From contig CANHQK010000005.1 in the NCBI GenBank assembly GCA_947462765.1, forward strand, positions 1-64,000: a stretch of 64,000 nt of DNA, in the 5' to 3' direction. Both the position numbers and the translations under genes were made by a program. Source of the DNA: Bdellovibrionales bacterium (GTDB lineage: Bacteria; Bdellovibrionota; UBA1018; CAIMNF01). Below the pieces are notes generated by a model. That model saw only the letters and a program-made list of their open reading frames with translations. It ran no database searches and was not told the origin of the DNA. Positions 1-10,565 of this stretch are shown here, piece by piece. Each line of letters starts with the position of its first letter. Position 1 is the first letter of the stretch.

Positions 1-1809
1 GATCCTCAAAAGAATAAAGAACCTCAAGGAAGCGCATCTGCGTCCCCCTCGCCCTCCGCAAGCACCACCTCCGGGGTTTACAGCCCGAGCCAGGAAAATA
101 TCGACGCTGGCCATCTCTCGATGACTCAAAGGCAGCAAATCAAAAAGGACTATGAGGACAAAAAGAAAGCCTTGGAGGACAAAAGAAAAGCTCTGAGCGA
201 GAGTAGGGAAAAAAGAAGAGACGACAGAAAAGAGTTGCGTAGCCTGAATAATGAAAAGTTTTCAACGGACGAAGAAGCCCTAGAAAACGGTGGAATGGCC
301 AGTCGAAAAACCGGTCTGGACCAATCGGTCAAAACTCAAGAACAGAATTTGAATGATTCAAAACAACAAGTGAGGGATGACAGAAAAGCTCTCAAACAAG
401 CAAGGAAAGATGAACGGGAAGCCCGGAGAAACAACGAAGAAGCCGAAGGCGTTGAGGACATCAAGAGAGAGCACCAAGGCGCTTACGGAGGAAACTATGG
501 GGGTGAGAACGTGGCCATGTCGACCGCAATCGCCCAGACCTCGACCCAGGTCTCAGGCGCTACAGAAAGCGTAGCCGGCCAAAAAGTCCAAATGGCCGCA
601 CAGGATCGCGAGGCATCCCTGCGACAACAGGGCGCTGCGAATACCAACCTCGAGCAGGTCAACGAGGCTCGCCGTCAAACGGCGAGCGAAGCCAAGAAAG
701 CACTGAACGCCGGGGGAATCCTGGACATGGCGCTCGGAGCATTCCAAGCCTTCCGTGCGGAAGAACACTTCCGTTCCATGAGTAATGTGAAGGACGCGGC
801 TAGCAGTGCCAACAAGGAGCTCGATGCTGATTTGGATGACAATCGGAAAATCACCACGACTACCGCCGATAACGAAATTGGTGCAATCAAGGGAGAAATC
901 TCTCAGGCGCAAACCGATTTGGGCAAATGCATCCAGACTGATACGAGCTGCATGTTACTGAATAATAACAAGCTCACAGATGCCCAGAACAGGCTGAAAC
1001 TGAGGGAAGAGAAGAAAGTAGCCGACCTCAAAGCCGTTGATGACCGCTACAATTATCAGGTGGGCACCGTTTCGAAGAATGAGGGAGAAGAGAACAAAAG
1101 CCAGGCGGTTGCAGGAGTGACTCAGGGGGTGGCGGCCGCCGGCATGATGTTTCAGGGGATTCAAAAAATGCAGCAGGCTGCTGCGATCAGCGCCATCGAA
1201 GCCCAAATGGGCCCGGGCAAACAATTCGGGATCACTCTAGGCTCAGGTGTCCTCCAGGGCGAGGGCTCAGACGGCGTGAATACATTGACCCCGATACAGG
1301 CGGCGGTCACTACTGAGGAAGAACAAAAGAAGGAAGAGCTCGCTCAGAATGCTCCCATCAACCCGACTGATCCGAACATGATTCCTGGCGGGCCTGCGGC
1401 AGCTCCTTTCGAGTACCAAGATCCGACTGCTTCAGGTGCCGGTGCGGGCGGAGGTCCGGGCATGGCGGGTGGCACTTCTGCTGATAGAAGCGCCATGGAA
1501 GCCGGGTCGCAAGGTCCGGCTGCTGTGACCAAAGCGGGCAGTTATGCTGCGGTGGCTGGCGGAGGCGGATACAAAGCCAAGAACGCCGGTGGGGCTGGAA
1601 AAGCGGGAGTCGATACTGCGTTCGCAGACCTGCTGAAAAAGTTCCTCCCAGGAGCTGAGCCAGAAAAGAAAAAGTCGGCTGGAGAGCTTCAGTTCGGAGA
1701 TCGCTCCCCTGCTTCGAGCCAGACTGCTGTGATCGGTCGGAACAAGAATATCTTCGAGGAAATCAGCAAGCGCTATCAGAAAAAATCGGCCGAAGGGTCG
1801 GTTTTCTGA
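1..1809 (+). CDS. Coiled-coil/low-complexity protein of unknown function, 5'-truncated by the window edge
   Basis: The listed ORF starts at 121, but the same frame is open back to base 1 (DPQKNKEPQGSASASPSPSASTTSGVYSPSQENIDAGHLS-MTQRQ...). Charged coiled-coil N-terminal part; Gly/Ala/Pro-rich C-terminal part; ends NIFEEISKRYQKKSAEGSVF. Confidence 0.8.
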   Translation, partial: DPQKNKEPQGSASASPSPSASTTSGVYSPSQENIDAGHLSMTQRQQIKKDYEDKKKALEDKRKALSESREKRRDDRKELRSLNNEKFSTDEEALENGGMASRKTGLDQSVKTQEQNLNDSKQQVRDDRKALKQARKDEREARRNNEEAEGVEDIKREHQGAYGGNYGGENVAMSTAIAQTSTQVSGATESVAGQKVQMAAQDREASLRQQGAANTNLEQVNEARRQTASEAKKALNAGGILDMALGAFQAFRAEEHFRSMSNVKDAASSANKELDADLDDNRKITTTTADNEIGAIKGEISQAQTDLGKCIQTDTSCMLLNNNKLTDAQNRLKLREEKKVADLKAVDDRYNYQVGTVSKNEGEENKSQAVAGVTQGVAAAGMMFQGIQKMQQAAAISAIEAQMGPGKQFGITLGSGVLQGEGSDGVNTLTPIQAAVTTEEEQKKEELAQNAPINPTDPNMIPGGPAAAPFEYQDPTASGAGAGGGPGMAGGTSADRSAMEAGSQGPAAVTKAGSYAAVAGGGGYKAKNAGGAGKAGVDTAFADLLKKFLPGAEPEKKKSAGELQFGDRSPASSQTAVIGRNKNIFEEISKRYQKKSAEGSVF

Positions 1810-1872
1810 ATTCGAAACTGATGGTCTCGGGGTCCTCACGGTAAATTAAAGTTAAATCATGAAGGGGGAAAA

Positions 1873-3252
1873 ATGATGAAACTTTCAATCCGGATCAATG
1901 CAGGGGTGGCGTTCATTCTAATGCAATGCCTGATCTTGAATCCGCTGGCCGTCAGTCCGGCCACTGCAGTTCCACATGACGGTCAGTACAACTCGGTCTG
2001 TAAGCCGGTATTGGATGCCAATCAAGAGCAGATGCAAAGGGATCCTACACTCGGGGGTACCCAGGCCTCGGCTGCTTGCACCAATGCGAAGAACGCCAGA
2101 ACCCTTTACAAAGTGGAAATCGCAAAAGTCGTGCTCTATGCTGCGACAGCGATCACCTTGACGGCCTTGGCGGTCACCAACGCCACCATAAAAATCTTTG
2201 GGGGGGATATCAGTGCTCTCTGCTCTCTCATCAGCACGGTTTCGGGCGCCACAGCCATGGGTATGGACATGGGATTCAAGGCTGCAGCTCAGGTGGCCAC
2301 CGAACATTGGGTTGAAAACGTGAAACCGATCGCCAGTAGCGTTTCAACCGCTACCTCCGGCTTGATGACTGCCGGGGCGCTCTTTGGAAAGAAAGCTGGA
2401 GAGACTGCCGCGAAAGAAGGAACGAAAGCCGCCGCGAAAGAAGGCGCTAGCAAGGCATCCGAGCGGATCGGGTGCTGGGTGGGCGTCGGGTTTGCCGTAG
2501 TCAACGGAACCCTGTCTGCAATCGGCATCAGTGCTGCCGCCAACGCGATCAAGAAAAACCTCGAGGTTGCGGATTCAGTCAGAAAAAACGCGACTACCGG
2601 AGCTATCGCAGGTCCGGGTAGCCCGACCCGCGGATTCCAGACCGGAGCTGCAGACATGAATGCACCGGCGGCCATGAACTCGGCCGCTGAATGCTCGTCG
2701 GTTGGGGGGGATGCTTACCTGAGTTGTATCAATCAGGATGTGCAGGACCCTACCCTTTCGGCCATGACTTCCAATAAGGACTTCATGAACGCAATGAAAG
2801 ATGCACTCGGGATGCCTGTAGGTGATTTCGTCAAAGGATATGACGGTGACGGCTCTTCGGGCTCAGTCGGAGCCTATGCGGCAAATGCCCTCGGAATGCC
2901 GCAGATGGGTGGGGTCGTTTCGGCCAGCATTGAAAAGGCTAAAGCGGACCTTGCAAAAGAGCCCGAATTTGTCAGTAAATACGCAAGCAAAGCAGCTCCC
3001 AAGTCCGGCAGGAAGGACCCGATGGTCGATTTCGGCTCCATGATGAACAGCATGCTCGGAAACCTGAATCCCCAGGGCGGAAAATCAAAGGACGACCCGA
3101 AGGCTCTCGTGTTCCGGAGACTGGAAGCCATGTCAGAAGAGCGAATCCTCGAAGCCAAGGACATCAGCCTCTTCGACCGGATCACTCGCCGGTACCAGAA
3201 GCAGGCTAACGCACCTGAAGCCAAAGCAGAGGGTTCCGTACAGAATCGGTAA
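1873..3252 (+). CDS. Predicted exported protein of unknown function; C-terminal motif shared with the preceding ORF
   Basis: N-terminal signal-like hydrophobic segment (MMKLSIRINAGVAFILMQCLILNPLAVSPATA); RBS-like gaaggggg upstream; C-term SLFDRITRRYQKQANAPEAKAEGSVQNR. Confidence 0.8.
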   Translation: MMKLSIRINAGVAFILMQCLILNPLAVSPATAVPHDGQYNSVCKPVLDANQEQMQRDPTLGGTQASAACTNAKNARTLYKVEIAKVVLYAATAITLTALAVTNATIKIFGGDISALCSLISTVSGATAMGMDMGFKAAAQVATEHWVENVKPIASSVSTATSGLMTAGALFGKKAGETAAKEGTKAAAKEGASKASERIGCWVGVGFAVVNGTLSAIGISAAANAIKKNLEVADSVRKNATTGAIAGPGSPTRGFQTGAADMNAPAAMNSAAECSSVGGDAYLSCINQDVQDPTLSAMTSNKDFMNAMKDALGMPVGDFVKGYDGDGSSGSVGAYAANALGMPQMGGVVSASIEKAKADLAKEPEFVSKYASKAAPKSGRKDPMVDFGSMMNSMLGNLNPQGGKSKDDPKALVFRRLEAMSEERILEAKDISLFDRITRRYQKQANAPEAKAEGSVQNR

Positions 3253-3260
3253 AGGTTGAC

Positions 3261-4613
3261 TCAGCTCTCCTGGAGCGCCTGCATGATTTTTTGGAAGTAA
3301 TTCCCTCTCAGCAGGTTCTTGTGGATCTTGATGAATTCCTCGACTGTCCAAGTAGGGTTCTCAATCACGTAATCCACAAAGTAGTGGGACACAATGAACA
3401 AAGAAGAGAGAGGAGCAATCTGGGCACCGGAAATACCGTGCGGAAACCCACTCGAATCAGGGAGCTCTTTTTGTTGCAGTAGAATCTTGATAGCATCCGG
3501 AAACGAAGACAGATCCTGACGTGCGATTTCAGCCGCATAGGCTGGAGACTCAAGGAATGCGTTCTTCTCCTCCTCGTTCAGAGTTGACTCGATCTGGAGA
3601 AAATCCCGTTTGCCCTGGATGCGAGCCAGATGAGGGTGCTGCGCAAATCGGATATCGTGCAGATAGGCAATATAGATCAGTTTATCGACGCTTTTTTCGG
3701 AAATCCAACCCAGGCGAGTACCGAGTCCTGCCATCACCTGACAAAGCAAATGAATGTGCTGCCTCAAATAGTGGGCATCCCCTCCACCTTTATCGAGTAG
3801 AGCGAGGAATTTTTTGAATGGACCTTTTTTTGTCAGATCTTTATGAATGGCTCCGATTTTTGCCTTCACATTTTCACGGAACTCCTGATCACGGACCAGC
3901 TGTTTATCCTCGATAGAAAACACGGTCGTCTTTTGTACGAATCTCTCGATCATCGATTCCTGCAAAGACTCGGAAAACCTCATCCCGACCTTGAAACCGT
4001 CCCGCTTACCCATCCCCTCGTAAATCGAAAATGGGATCGAGAATAGCAATTCACCCTCCACCGGTGGAGAAACACGCAGATCACCCATTTGCCAGAGACG
4101 GATCTTCTCTCCGATTTCGAAAAACGGCTTCAACTTGGCCGGGATGAATACGGCAAGACCTCCCCGACTCACATCGCAAACCAATACGGCATGAAGACGC
4201 TCCGACTCCGGCTTCCCTGACTTGTACGTTACCAACTGGGCGTACTTTTCTTCGCTAGGGTGAAAGTAGAACCGGGGCGAACTGCGCTTTTCTTCAAGAG
4301 CGAGCTCATCCGGAAAGCCGATAACGGCTTCACCCCCGCTTAAGGAGATGACTCTCGCTTTAAACGCCGCATCCCTGAAGTGGAGTTTTAAGAAAATGGT
4401 CTGCCCTTTTTCAAGCTTGGAGGTCGAAGTCTCCAGCCTCACTTTGACCAAGCTTTTTTCAGGATCCACTTCCTCCACCACACATGGAAACTTGACTCGA
4501 CGGGCTCCATCCGGCATCCAAATAAAACTTCCACGATCGGAAACACTCTTTCCCACGATCTGGAAGATTTCTTGAAAACGCTTGGTGATCCGGAGCTTAA
4601 TCTTCTGAGCCAC
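3261..4613 (-). CDS. PilZ-like N-terminal domain plus degenerate HD-GYP-like C-terminal domain
   Basis: PilZ-type features (RSSPRFYFHPSE..., CDVSRGGLAVFIPAKLKPF). C-term has YLHDI and ILLQQKELPDSSGFPHGISGAQIAPLSSLFIVSHYFVDYV, which resembles HHExxDGSGYP of HD-GYP with substitutions. Confidence 0.6.
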   Translation of the reverse strand: MAQKIKLRITKRFQEIFQIVGKSVSDRGSFIWMPDGARRVKFPCVVEEVDPEKSLVKVRLETSTSKLEKGQTIFLKLHFRDAAFKARVISLSGGEAVIGFPDELALEEKRSSPRFYFHPSEEKYAQLVTYKSGKPESERLHAVLVCDVSRGGLAVFIPAKLKPFFEIGEKIRLWQMGDLRVSPPVEGELLFSIPFSIYEGMGKRDGFKVGMRFSESLQESMIERFVQKTTVFSIEDKQLVRDQEFRENVKAKIGAIHKDLTKKGPFKKFLALLDKGGGDAHYLRQHIHLLCQVMAGLGTRLGWISEKSVDKLIYIAYLHDIRFAQHPHLARIQGKRDFLQIESTLNEEEKNAFLESPAYAAEIARQDLSSFPDAIKILLQQKELPDSSGFPHGISGAQIAPLSSLFIVSHYFVDYVIENPTWTVEEFIKIHKNLLRGNYFQKIMQALQES

Positions 4614-4647
4614 TTGGACCCATTACATCAAGGGTGACTGTTTTTGT

Positions 4648-7600
4648 CTACTGAAGTCTAGCGACAGTGCGTCCGAAGATCCGGTTCACCTCAGCAGCGA
4701 ATTGAGGGGTCGCATCGACACGGAGCTCTTTAGGAAACTCCATGCGTCCCCTCCAATCCGGAGCCGTAAAATGTATCTGAACCGGGCATTTTCCACGATT
4801 CTTCAAAACATGTTGCTTGAGGCTACGGAGTTGTTCAATCCCGGTCTCATCAGGATCGATTTCAAGTATCACGCTGACTGACCTTGAGGCATGCGCATCC
4901 TCGAGCTTTTGAACTGATGAGGCAAGCACCTTGGGCTGACCCTCTTTGACTTGAAAGTCTCCAGTGATGACAAGGGGTTCCGGAGAATCTTTCAACTCAT
5001 GCAGGAGTGCTGAATGCTGTGAATAAAACTCGGCAAAGGCAACGATCTCGGTCCTGCCGAACAGATCCTCGAGCTGCATAAAAGCCATTTTCGAGCCACG
5101 TTTCGTGGTGATTTCCTTGAATTCGCTGACAATACCCGCGATCCTCACTTCTTTACGCTTTGGCTTCTGGGCGCCACTCCCCCAACTCTGTTGTTCTGGA
5201 ACCTGAGGTGTGTTTGCTGCCAGCTCCTTGAGGCTCACTGAATGATGTCCAAGCCAGTCCTGGCAGATCGACTGCCAGTTTTCCATCGGGTGTCCCGAGA
5301 CGAAAAACCCGAGAACCTGTTTCTCAGATAGCAAGCGTTTAGCAAGCGGCCATTCCGGCTCTTTTTTAATCAATGAATCCACTGGCGCAGAAACGCGGAC
5401 TTCCTCCGCCTTGAAATCATCAAAAAGAGAGCTCTGACCGAGCTCGGCCTTAGCCTGCTCGTCCTGTCCGAATTGGATCAGATTCTCAATGGAAGCGAAA
5501 AGCGAGGCACGATTGAACCCTGTTTTCCCGATGATCCCGTCAAACGCCCCGGCTTGAATCAAGGACTCAAGAACCTTCTTATTCACCTTGCGCATCGAGC
5601 AACGCTTGGCAAAATCCAGAGGCGAAAGAAATGCCCCCGCCGCCCGAGCCTCAAGAATGGCATCCACCGCAGCGCCACCCACACCCTTGATCGCCTCAAG
5701 ACCGAAGCGGATCGCATGGTCGAATCCATTGATCCGGGAGGGTAAAGCCTCCACAGTGAACGCATGGATGGAGGTGTTCACGTCAGGAGCCAGAACCGAG
5801 ATTCCCATGGCACGGGCATCCGCCGTATACTTGGCGAGCTTGTCGGTATCGCTCATTTCAGTGGTCATCAAAGCAGCCATGAATTCGACCGGGAAATAGG
5901 TTTTCAAGTAGGCGGTCTGATAAGTGATCAGCCCGTAAGCCGCTGAGTGCGACTTGTTGAACCCGTACTCGGCGAACTTGGCCATGAGCTCAAAGAGATC
6001 CCCCGCTTTTTTGGCGTCGACCCCCCTACCCGTGGCCCCTTGCACGAAGATCTCCTTGTGCTTGGCCATCTCCTCGGCTTTTTTCTTACCCATGGCCCGA
6101 CGGAGCATGTCTGCCTGCCCGAGCGAATACCCGGCGACATCCCGGGCGATCTGCATCACCTGCTCCTGATACAGAATCACCCCGTAAGTATCTTTCAGGA
6201 TCGGCTCAAGCACAGGTAGCTCATACCTTGTCTCAAGACGCCCGTGTTTACGGTCGATGAAATCATCCACCATCCCCGAACCGAGCGGCCCGGGACGGTA
6301 AAGGGCGTTAATCGCCGTGATGTCCTCGAGGCTGTTCGGGATGATCCTTCTGCAAAGATCCTTCATGCCCTCGGATTCAACCTGGAACACACCATTGGTA
6401 TTCCCGCTCGAAATCAAATCGAACACCTTCGGGTCCTTATAAGAAACAGCCTTGAGGTCGAACTTTTCTTGCCCGGAACGGTTACGGATGAAGCGGACGG
6501 CGCTATCGATCACCGTAAGTGTCTTCAAACCGAGGAAATCGAACTTCACCAACCCGATCTTCTCAGCATAATCCTTGTCGAATTGGGTCACTACATCGCC
6601 ATCTTTTGAGACGTAGAGCGGACAATAACTCACGATCGGCTCTTCCGTGATAATCACACCGGCTGCGTGCATCCCCGCATTGCGATACAGACCCTCGAGT
6701 TTGACGGCGTACTCCCAGACTTTCTTGAGTTTAGGCTCCGACTCGATCTTCGCTTTGAGGTCTTGGCTCATCTCAAGCGCTTTCTCGAGCTTGATGTTCA
6801 ATTCATCCGGAAAAAGCTTGGTGATCTGGTCCGTCTCGGAGAACTGGAGCCCGAGCACCCGCCCGACGTCCTTGATCACCGCCTTGGCCTGAAGCTTACC
6901 GAAAGTGATAATCTGCGATACGTTTTCTTTTCCGTACTTGTTCTCGACGTATTCGATCACTCTACCCCGGCGATCCTGGCAAAAATCGATATCAAAGTCG
7001 GGCATGGACACCCGCTCAGGATTGATGAATCGCTCAAAGAGCAGCTTGAACTCAATCGGATCGATATCCGTGATGTACAAACAGTAGGCCACCAATGAAC
7101 CGGCACCTGAGCCACGACCGGGCCCGACCGGAATGTCATTCGACTTGGCCCATTTGATGAAATCCGAGACAATCAAAAAGTAACCGGAAAAACCGGTCTT
7201 TTCGATCATGCCAAGTTCTTCTTCGAGTCGGGCCAGATATTCCCGCTCGAGATCGCTCCAATTCGAAAGGCGCATCTTCCCTTCGGGCCCGGAAAACTCG
7301 GGTTCCTCGAAACGCCTTTTTAGACCCTCTCGGGCCTCTCTCTTGAAGAACTCTACAGCGTCAAACGAGTCACCTTTAGCGACCCCATCGGGCCTGAAGG
7401 TAGGCAGATGATAAATCGCTTTTCCGCTCTCGTCCTTGAACCGGAACTTGAGATCACACTTAGACGAAATCTTTCCTGCGTTCTCGTACGCCCCCTGAAA
7501 GGCTTCGAGACGCTCCTGCATCAACGCTGAAGATTTGAAATAATACTCGGACGGAACCAGAGACTTCGGGCGGTCGAAACCCAAATTCCTTCCCAAAGGA

Positions 7601-8295
7601 ATGCACTGAAGGATCTCATGAGCCTCGGCGTAAGAAGGGTCCAGGTAATGGACCTCACTGGTCCCGACCAACTCGACACCAAGACCAGGGGCGAGCTCGC
7701 CCAGACGCTGGTTCACAGATTCCTGCTCGGGGATTCCGTTATCGACAATCTCCAGATAGAAATCCTCACCGAAACGCTGTTTAAACCAGCGAATCGAGGC
7801 AATCGCCTCGTCTTCCTGCCCAGTGAGCAATCGGTAACCGATCTCCCCACGAATGGAGGAGCTGAGCACGATCAAACCGTCTCCGAATTGGTTCAACAAT
7901 TCCCGATCGACCACTCCGCGGACCAAATCACTGAGCGGGGTCTTGTTATTCGAACCGTCTTTGAAAGCACGGGTCAACAACTGGGAAAGATTCTGGTAAC
8001 CGGTCATGTTTTTGCAAAGAACAACCAAAGAATGAAGGGTTTTCTTACTTCCAGGCTCGAAAACCTGATCCCGGCCATCCGGACAATAAACCAGGTCGCA
8101 TCCGATGATCGGCTTGATCCCCGCGTCCTTACAGGCGAAGTAAAATTCAATCGCACCGAAGATGTTATTTGAATCGGTCAGCGCGAGTGCGGACATCCCT
8201 TCCGCCTTGGCGCGATCCACCAAGTCCTTGATCTTCACGGTAGAAGACAAAAAGCTATTATGAGAATGGACGTGAAGGTGGACAAAAGGCTCCAT
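4648..8295 (-). CDS. dnaE: DNA polymerase III alpha subunit
   Basis: 1215 aa; PHP-like N-term (HLHVHSHNSFLSS); PDFDIDFCQDRRGRVIEYV; GPGRGSGAGSLVAYCL; C-terminal OB region. Confidence 0.97.
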   Translation of the reverse strand: MEPFVHLHVHSHNSFLSSTVKIKDLVDRAKAEGMSALALTDSNNIFGAIEFYFACKDAGIKPIIGCDLVYCPDGRDQVFEPGSKKTLHSLVVLCKNMTGYQNLSQLLTRAFKDGSNNKTPLSDLVRGVVDRELLNQFGDGLIVLSSSIRGEIGYRLLTGQEDEAIASIRWFKQRFGEDFYLEIVDNGIPEQESVNQRLGELAPGLGVELVGTSEVHYLDPSYAEAHEILQCIPLGRNLGFDRPKSLVPSEYYFKSSALMQERLEAFQGAYENAGKISSKCDLKFRFKDESGKAIYHLPTFRPDGVAKGDSFDAVEFFKREAREGLKRRFEEPEFSGPEGKMRLSNWSDLEREYLARLEEELGMIEKTGFSGYFLIVSDFIKWAKSNDIPVGPGRGSGAGSLVAYCLYITDIDPIEFKLLFERFINPERVSMPDFDIDFCQDRRGRVIEYVENKYGKENVSQIITFGKLQAKAVIKDVGRVLGLQFSETDQITKLFPDELNIKLEKALEMSQDLKAKIESEPKLKKVWEYAVKLEGLYRNAGMHAAGVIITEEPIVSYCPLYVSKDGDVVTQFDKDYAEKIGLVKFDFLGLKTLTVIDSAVRFIRNRSGQEKFDLKAVSYKDPKVFDLISSGNTNGVFQVESEGMKDLCRRIIPNSLEDITAINALYRPGPLGSGMVDDFIDRKHGRLETRYELPVLEPILKDTYGVILYQEQVMQIARDVAGYSLGQADMLRRAMGKKKAEEMAKHKEIFVQGATGRGVDAKKAGDLFELMAKFAEYGFNKSHSAAYGLITYQTAYLKTYFPVEFMAALMTTEMSDTDKLAKYTADARAMGISVLAPDVNTSIHAFTVEALPSRINGFDHAIRFGLEAIKGVGGAAVDAILEARAAGAFLSPLDFAKRCSMRKVNKKVLESLIQAGAFDGIIGKTGFNRASLFASIENLIQFGQDEQAKAELGQSSLFDDFKAEEVRVSAPVDSLIKKEPEWPLAKRLLSEKQVLGFFVSGHPMENWQSICQDWLGHHSVSLKELAANTPQVPEQQSWGSGAQKPKRKEVRIAGIVSEFKEITTKRGSKMAFMQLEDLFGRTEIVAFAEFYSQHSALLHELKDSPEPLVITGDFQVKEGQPKVLASSVQKLEDAHASRSVSVILEIDPDETGIEQLRSLKQHVLKNRGKCPVQIHFTAPDWRGRMEFPKELRVDATPQFAAEVNRIFGRTVARLQ

Positions 8296-8858
8296 TAGCA
8301 GTCACCTTCTCCATCCTCACCGAAAAGCTGTTTAAACTCTCCGTTGTAGAGGGCGGTATCCCCGACATAATTGGCGGCTGAAGCCTTCAACAGTTGCATC
8401 TCCTCATCCGTCAACTCCCGAACCACTTTGGCAGGAGCACCCTGGATCAGCGACCGAGGCGGAAAGCGCTTGCCTTTGGTCACCAAAGCTCCGGCTGCCA
8501 CAATCGAATCGTCACCGATGGACGCCTCATCCAGAATCACCGCACCCATCCCGACAAGAATCCGGCTTCCCAGCGTGCAACCATGCAGAGTCACGCGATG
8601 TCCGATCGTCACATCGTCTCCGATGGACAAAGATGCCCCCTTCATGGGCGGATGATTGCGGGTGACATGCAAGACCGAGCCGTCCTGGACATTGGTCCGT
8701 GCACCGATGCGGATCCGATTCACATCACCCCGGATCACAACCTGGAACCAGACTGATGAGGATTCACCGAGCTCGACATCACCGATGATGTCGGCGGAAG
8801 GGGCGATGAAACAACTCTCTGGAATGACCGGATTGATCCCCCGATGAGGAAGAATCAT
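8295..8858 (-). CDS. Gamma carbonic anhydrase-like hexapeptide-repeat protein
   Basis: Left-handed beta-helix repeats (SSVWFQVVIRGDVNRIRIGARTNVQDGSVLHV...IGHRVTLHGC), YrdA/PaaY type. Confidence 0.9.
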   Translation of the reverse strand: MILPHRGINPVIPESCFIAPSADIIGDVELGESSSVWFQVVIRGDVNRIRIGARTNVQDGSVLHVTRNHPPMKGASLSIGDDVTIGHRVTLHGCTLGSRILVGMGAVILDEASIGDDSIVAAGALVTKGKRFPPRSLIQGAPAKVVRELTDEEMQLLKASAANYVGDTALYNGEFKQLFGEDGEGDC

Positions 8859-10381
8859 GGTGCCACCTCCGACGTGGAATAAGAAGAGGTGTACTGGACG
8901 AGTTCGTCGTTCTTTTCGGCAAAGTGAGGGTCATGTACCAATTCACCCGAAAGGGAGAGTGAGGTCGATCCGGTGATCCTGACAGAAAGGAAACGCCCGA
9001 GGTGGTTACGGGGACTATCATCGATAAAATTAACGACCCGATTACAGGAGGTCCGCCCGGTCCAAACCCGGCCACTTCCGCCTTCCGGAATGAGGTTCTG
9101 GTTTTTGGCGATACCCTCGACCAACACCTCGAGCACCTGGCCCACTCTTGATGCATAGGTCTTTTTGGCAATCTTCAGCTGATGTGCCAGCAATTCGTTC
9201 AGACGTCGATTCTTTGTCTCAGCCGGGACATCGTCTACCATCCTTGAAGCGCGGGTTCCCGGCCTCGGAGAGTAAGCGAAAGCGTAGATATTGTCGTATT
9301 CGATCGCATCAAGGAGGGCGATCGTCTCCAGAAACTCCTCCTCGGTCTCTGTCGGGAATCCGACGATCAGGTCAGTGGAGAGCCCGATACCGGGACAGAG
9401 CTCCTTCAAACGCTTCATCTGTGAGATGTAATGTTCAATGCGGTGATGGCGCCCCATTTTGGTCAGCACCCGATTCGAACCGGATTGGACCGGCAGATGA
9501 AGGTGCCGAGCAAGCTTGGCGACTCCACCCTGCTCCACCGGAGCATAACAGGCGATCAGCTCATCGCTGAAATCGAGCGGATGCGATGAAGTGAAGCGGA
9601 TCCGCTTCAGGCGGGTCAGGCGCGGATCACGGTCGATCGCATAGAGCAATTGGGGGAAGTTCTCCTCACCCGCCCTGGGCCCCACTCTTCCGATGGGATT
9701 GTTCAACTCACGGGGTTCGTAACCCTCGGTATTGGGATTGCCCTTCCCGAATGAGTTCACATTCTGCCCGAGCAGGGTGATTTCACGGACTCCTTTTTCG
9801 ACCAGACCGGCAAGATCATCGAGAACCTCACGGATGGTGCGCGATTTTTCGCGGCCGCGGGTGAAGGGCACGATGCAGTAAGTGCAGTATTTATCACAAC
9901 CCTTCATGATGTTGACAAACGCCTGGGCTTTGGAGCCATGGACTTTGGTACGGGTCGAGTAGGCCAAAGTCTTGTCGAATTCGACCTGAACGAAATGTCG
10001 TTGCCCACTCTGTGCGCGGTGAACCATTTCCGGAAGCTGGTCAATGGCGTCGGGACCGAAAACGAAATCGAGATAAGGTGCACGTCTGAACACTTCGCCC
10101 TTGTCGAGCTGGCCGACGCAACCTCCGAGAGCAATGACCGGGTTTTTGGCATTCGGACCGCGCTTCAGGACCTGCTGTTCACCCAGGTAGGAGACGGCTT
10201 TGTGAACGGCTTTGTCCCGCACGGAGCACCCGTTGATGATGATCACATCAGCCTCGGCAGGGTTCTCTGTCGGGGTCATTCCCTGCTCACCCATGAGAGC
10301 GATCATCCGTTCTGTATCGGCCACGTTCATCTGGCAGCCGAAAGTCTTCACCAATACTTTTTTATTCTCGTTCGTTTCCAT
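8855..10381 (-). CDS. miaB: tRNA-2-methylthio-N6-dimethylallyladenosine synthase
   Basis: KTFGCQMNVADTERM, GCDKYCTYCIVPFTRGREKSR radical SAM CxxxCxxC, TRAM-like C-term; SD ggggaggaaat before ATG. Confidence 0.95.
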   Translation of the reverse strand: METNENKKVLVKTFGCQMNVADTERMIALMGEQGMTPTENPAEADVIIINGCSVRDKAVHKAVSYLGEQQVLKRGPNAKNPVIALGGCVGQLDKGEVFRRAPYLDFVFGPDAIDQLPEMVHRAQSGQRHFVQVEFDKTLAYSTRTKVHGSKAQAFVNIMKGCDKYCTYCIVPFTRGREKSRTIREVLDDLAGLVEKGVREITLLGQNVNSFGKGNPNTEGYEPRELNNPIGRVGPRAGEENFPQLLYAIDRDPRLTRLKRIRFTSSHPLDFSDELIACYAPVEQGGVAKLARHLHLPVQSGSNRVLTKMGRHHRIEHYISQMKRLKELCPGIGLSTDLIVGFPTETEEEFLETIALLDAIEYDNIYAFAYSPRPGTRASRMVDDVPAETKNRRLNELLAHQLKIAKKTYASRVGQVLEVLVEGIAKNQNLIPEGGSGRVWTGRTSCNRVVNFIDDSPRNHLGRFLSVRITGSTSLSLSGELVHDPHFAEKNDELVQYTSSYSTSEVAP

Positions 10382-10565
10382 ATTTCCTCCCCGGAGAACC
10401 GGCTGTAAAATCCGCTCCGAGATTGTTAAGGTCGAAGGCCAAGGAATAGCACACTAAAGGGCCAAAAACACCCGCTGCTCCAGGAAATTTACGCACTGCA
10501 AATTCAATGACTTCCGAAGGTTTTTCTTGCCCTGCGGCACGATCTTTTGTTAGAACCGGGCCTCC

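Noticed and set aside
4648-8295. Active PHP exonuclease domain in DnaE
   Set aside because: HVHSHNSF is present, but the usual TDHgn motif reads TDSNN, so metal ligands look incomplete; similar loss is known in other DnaE proteins.
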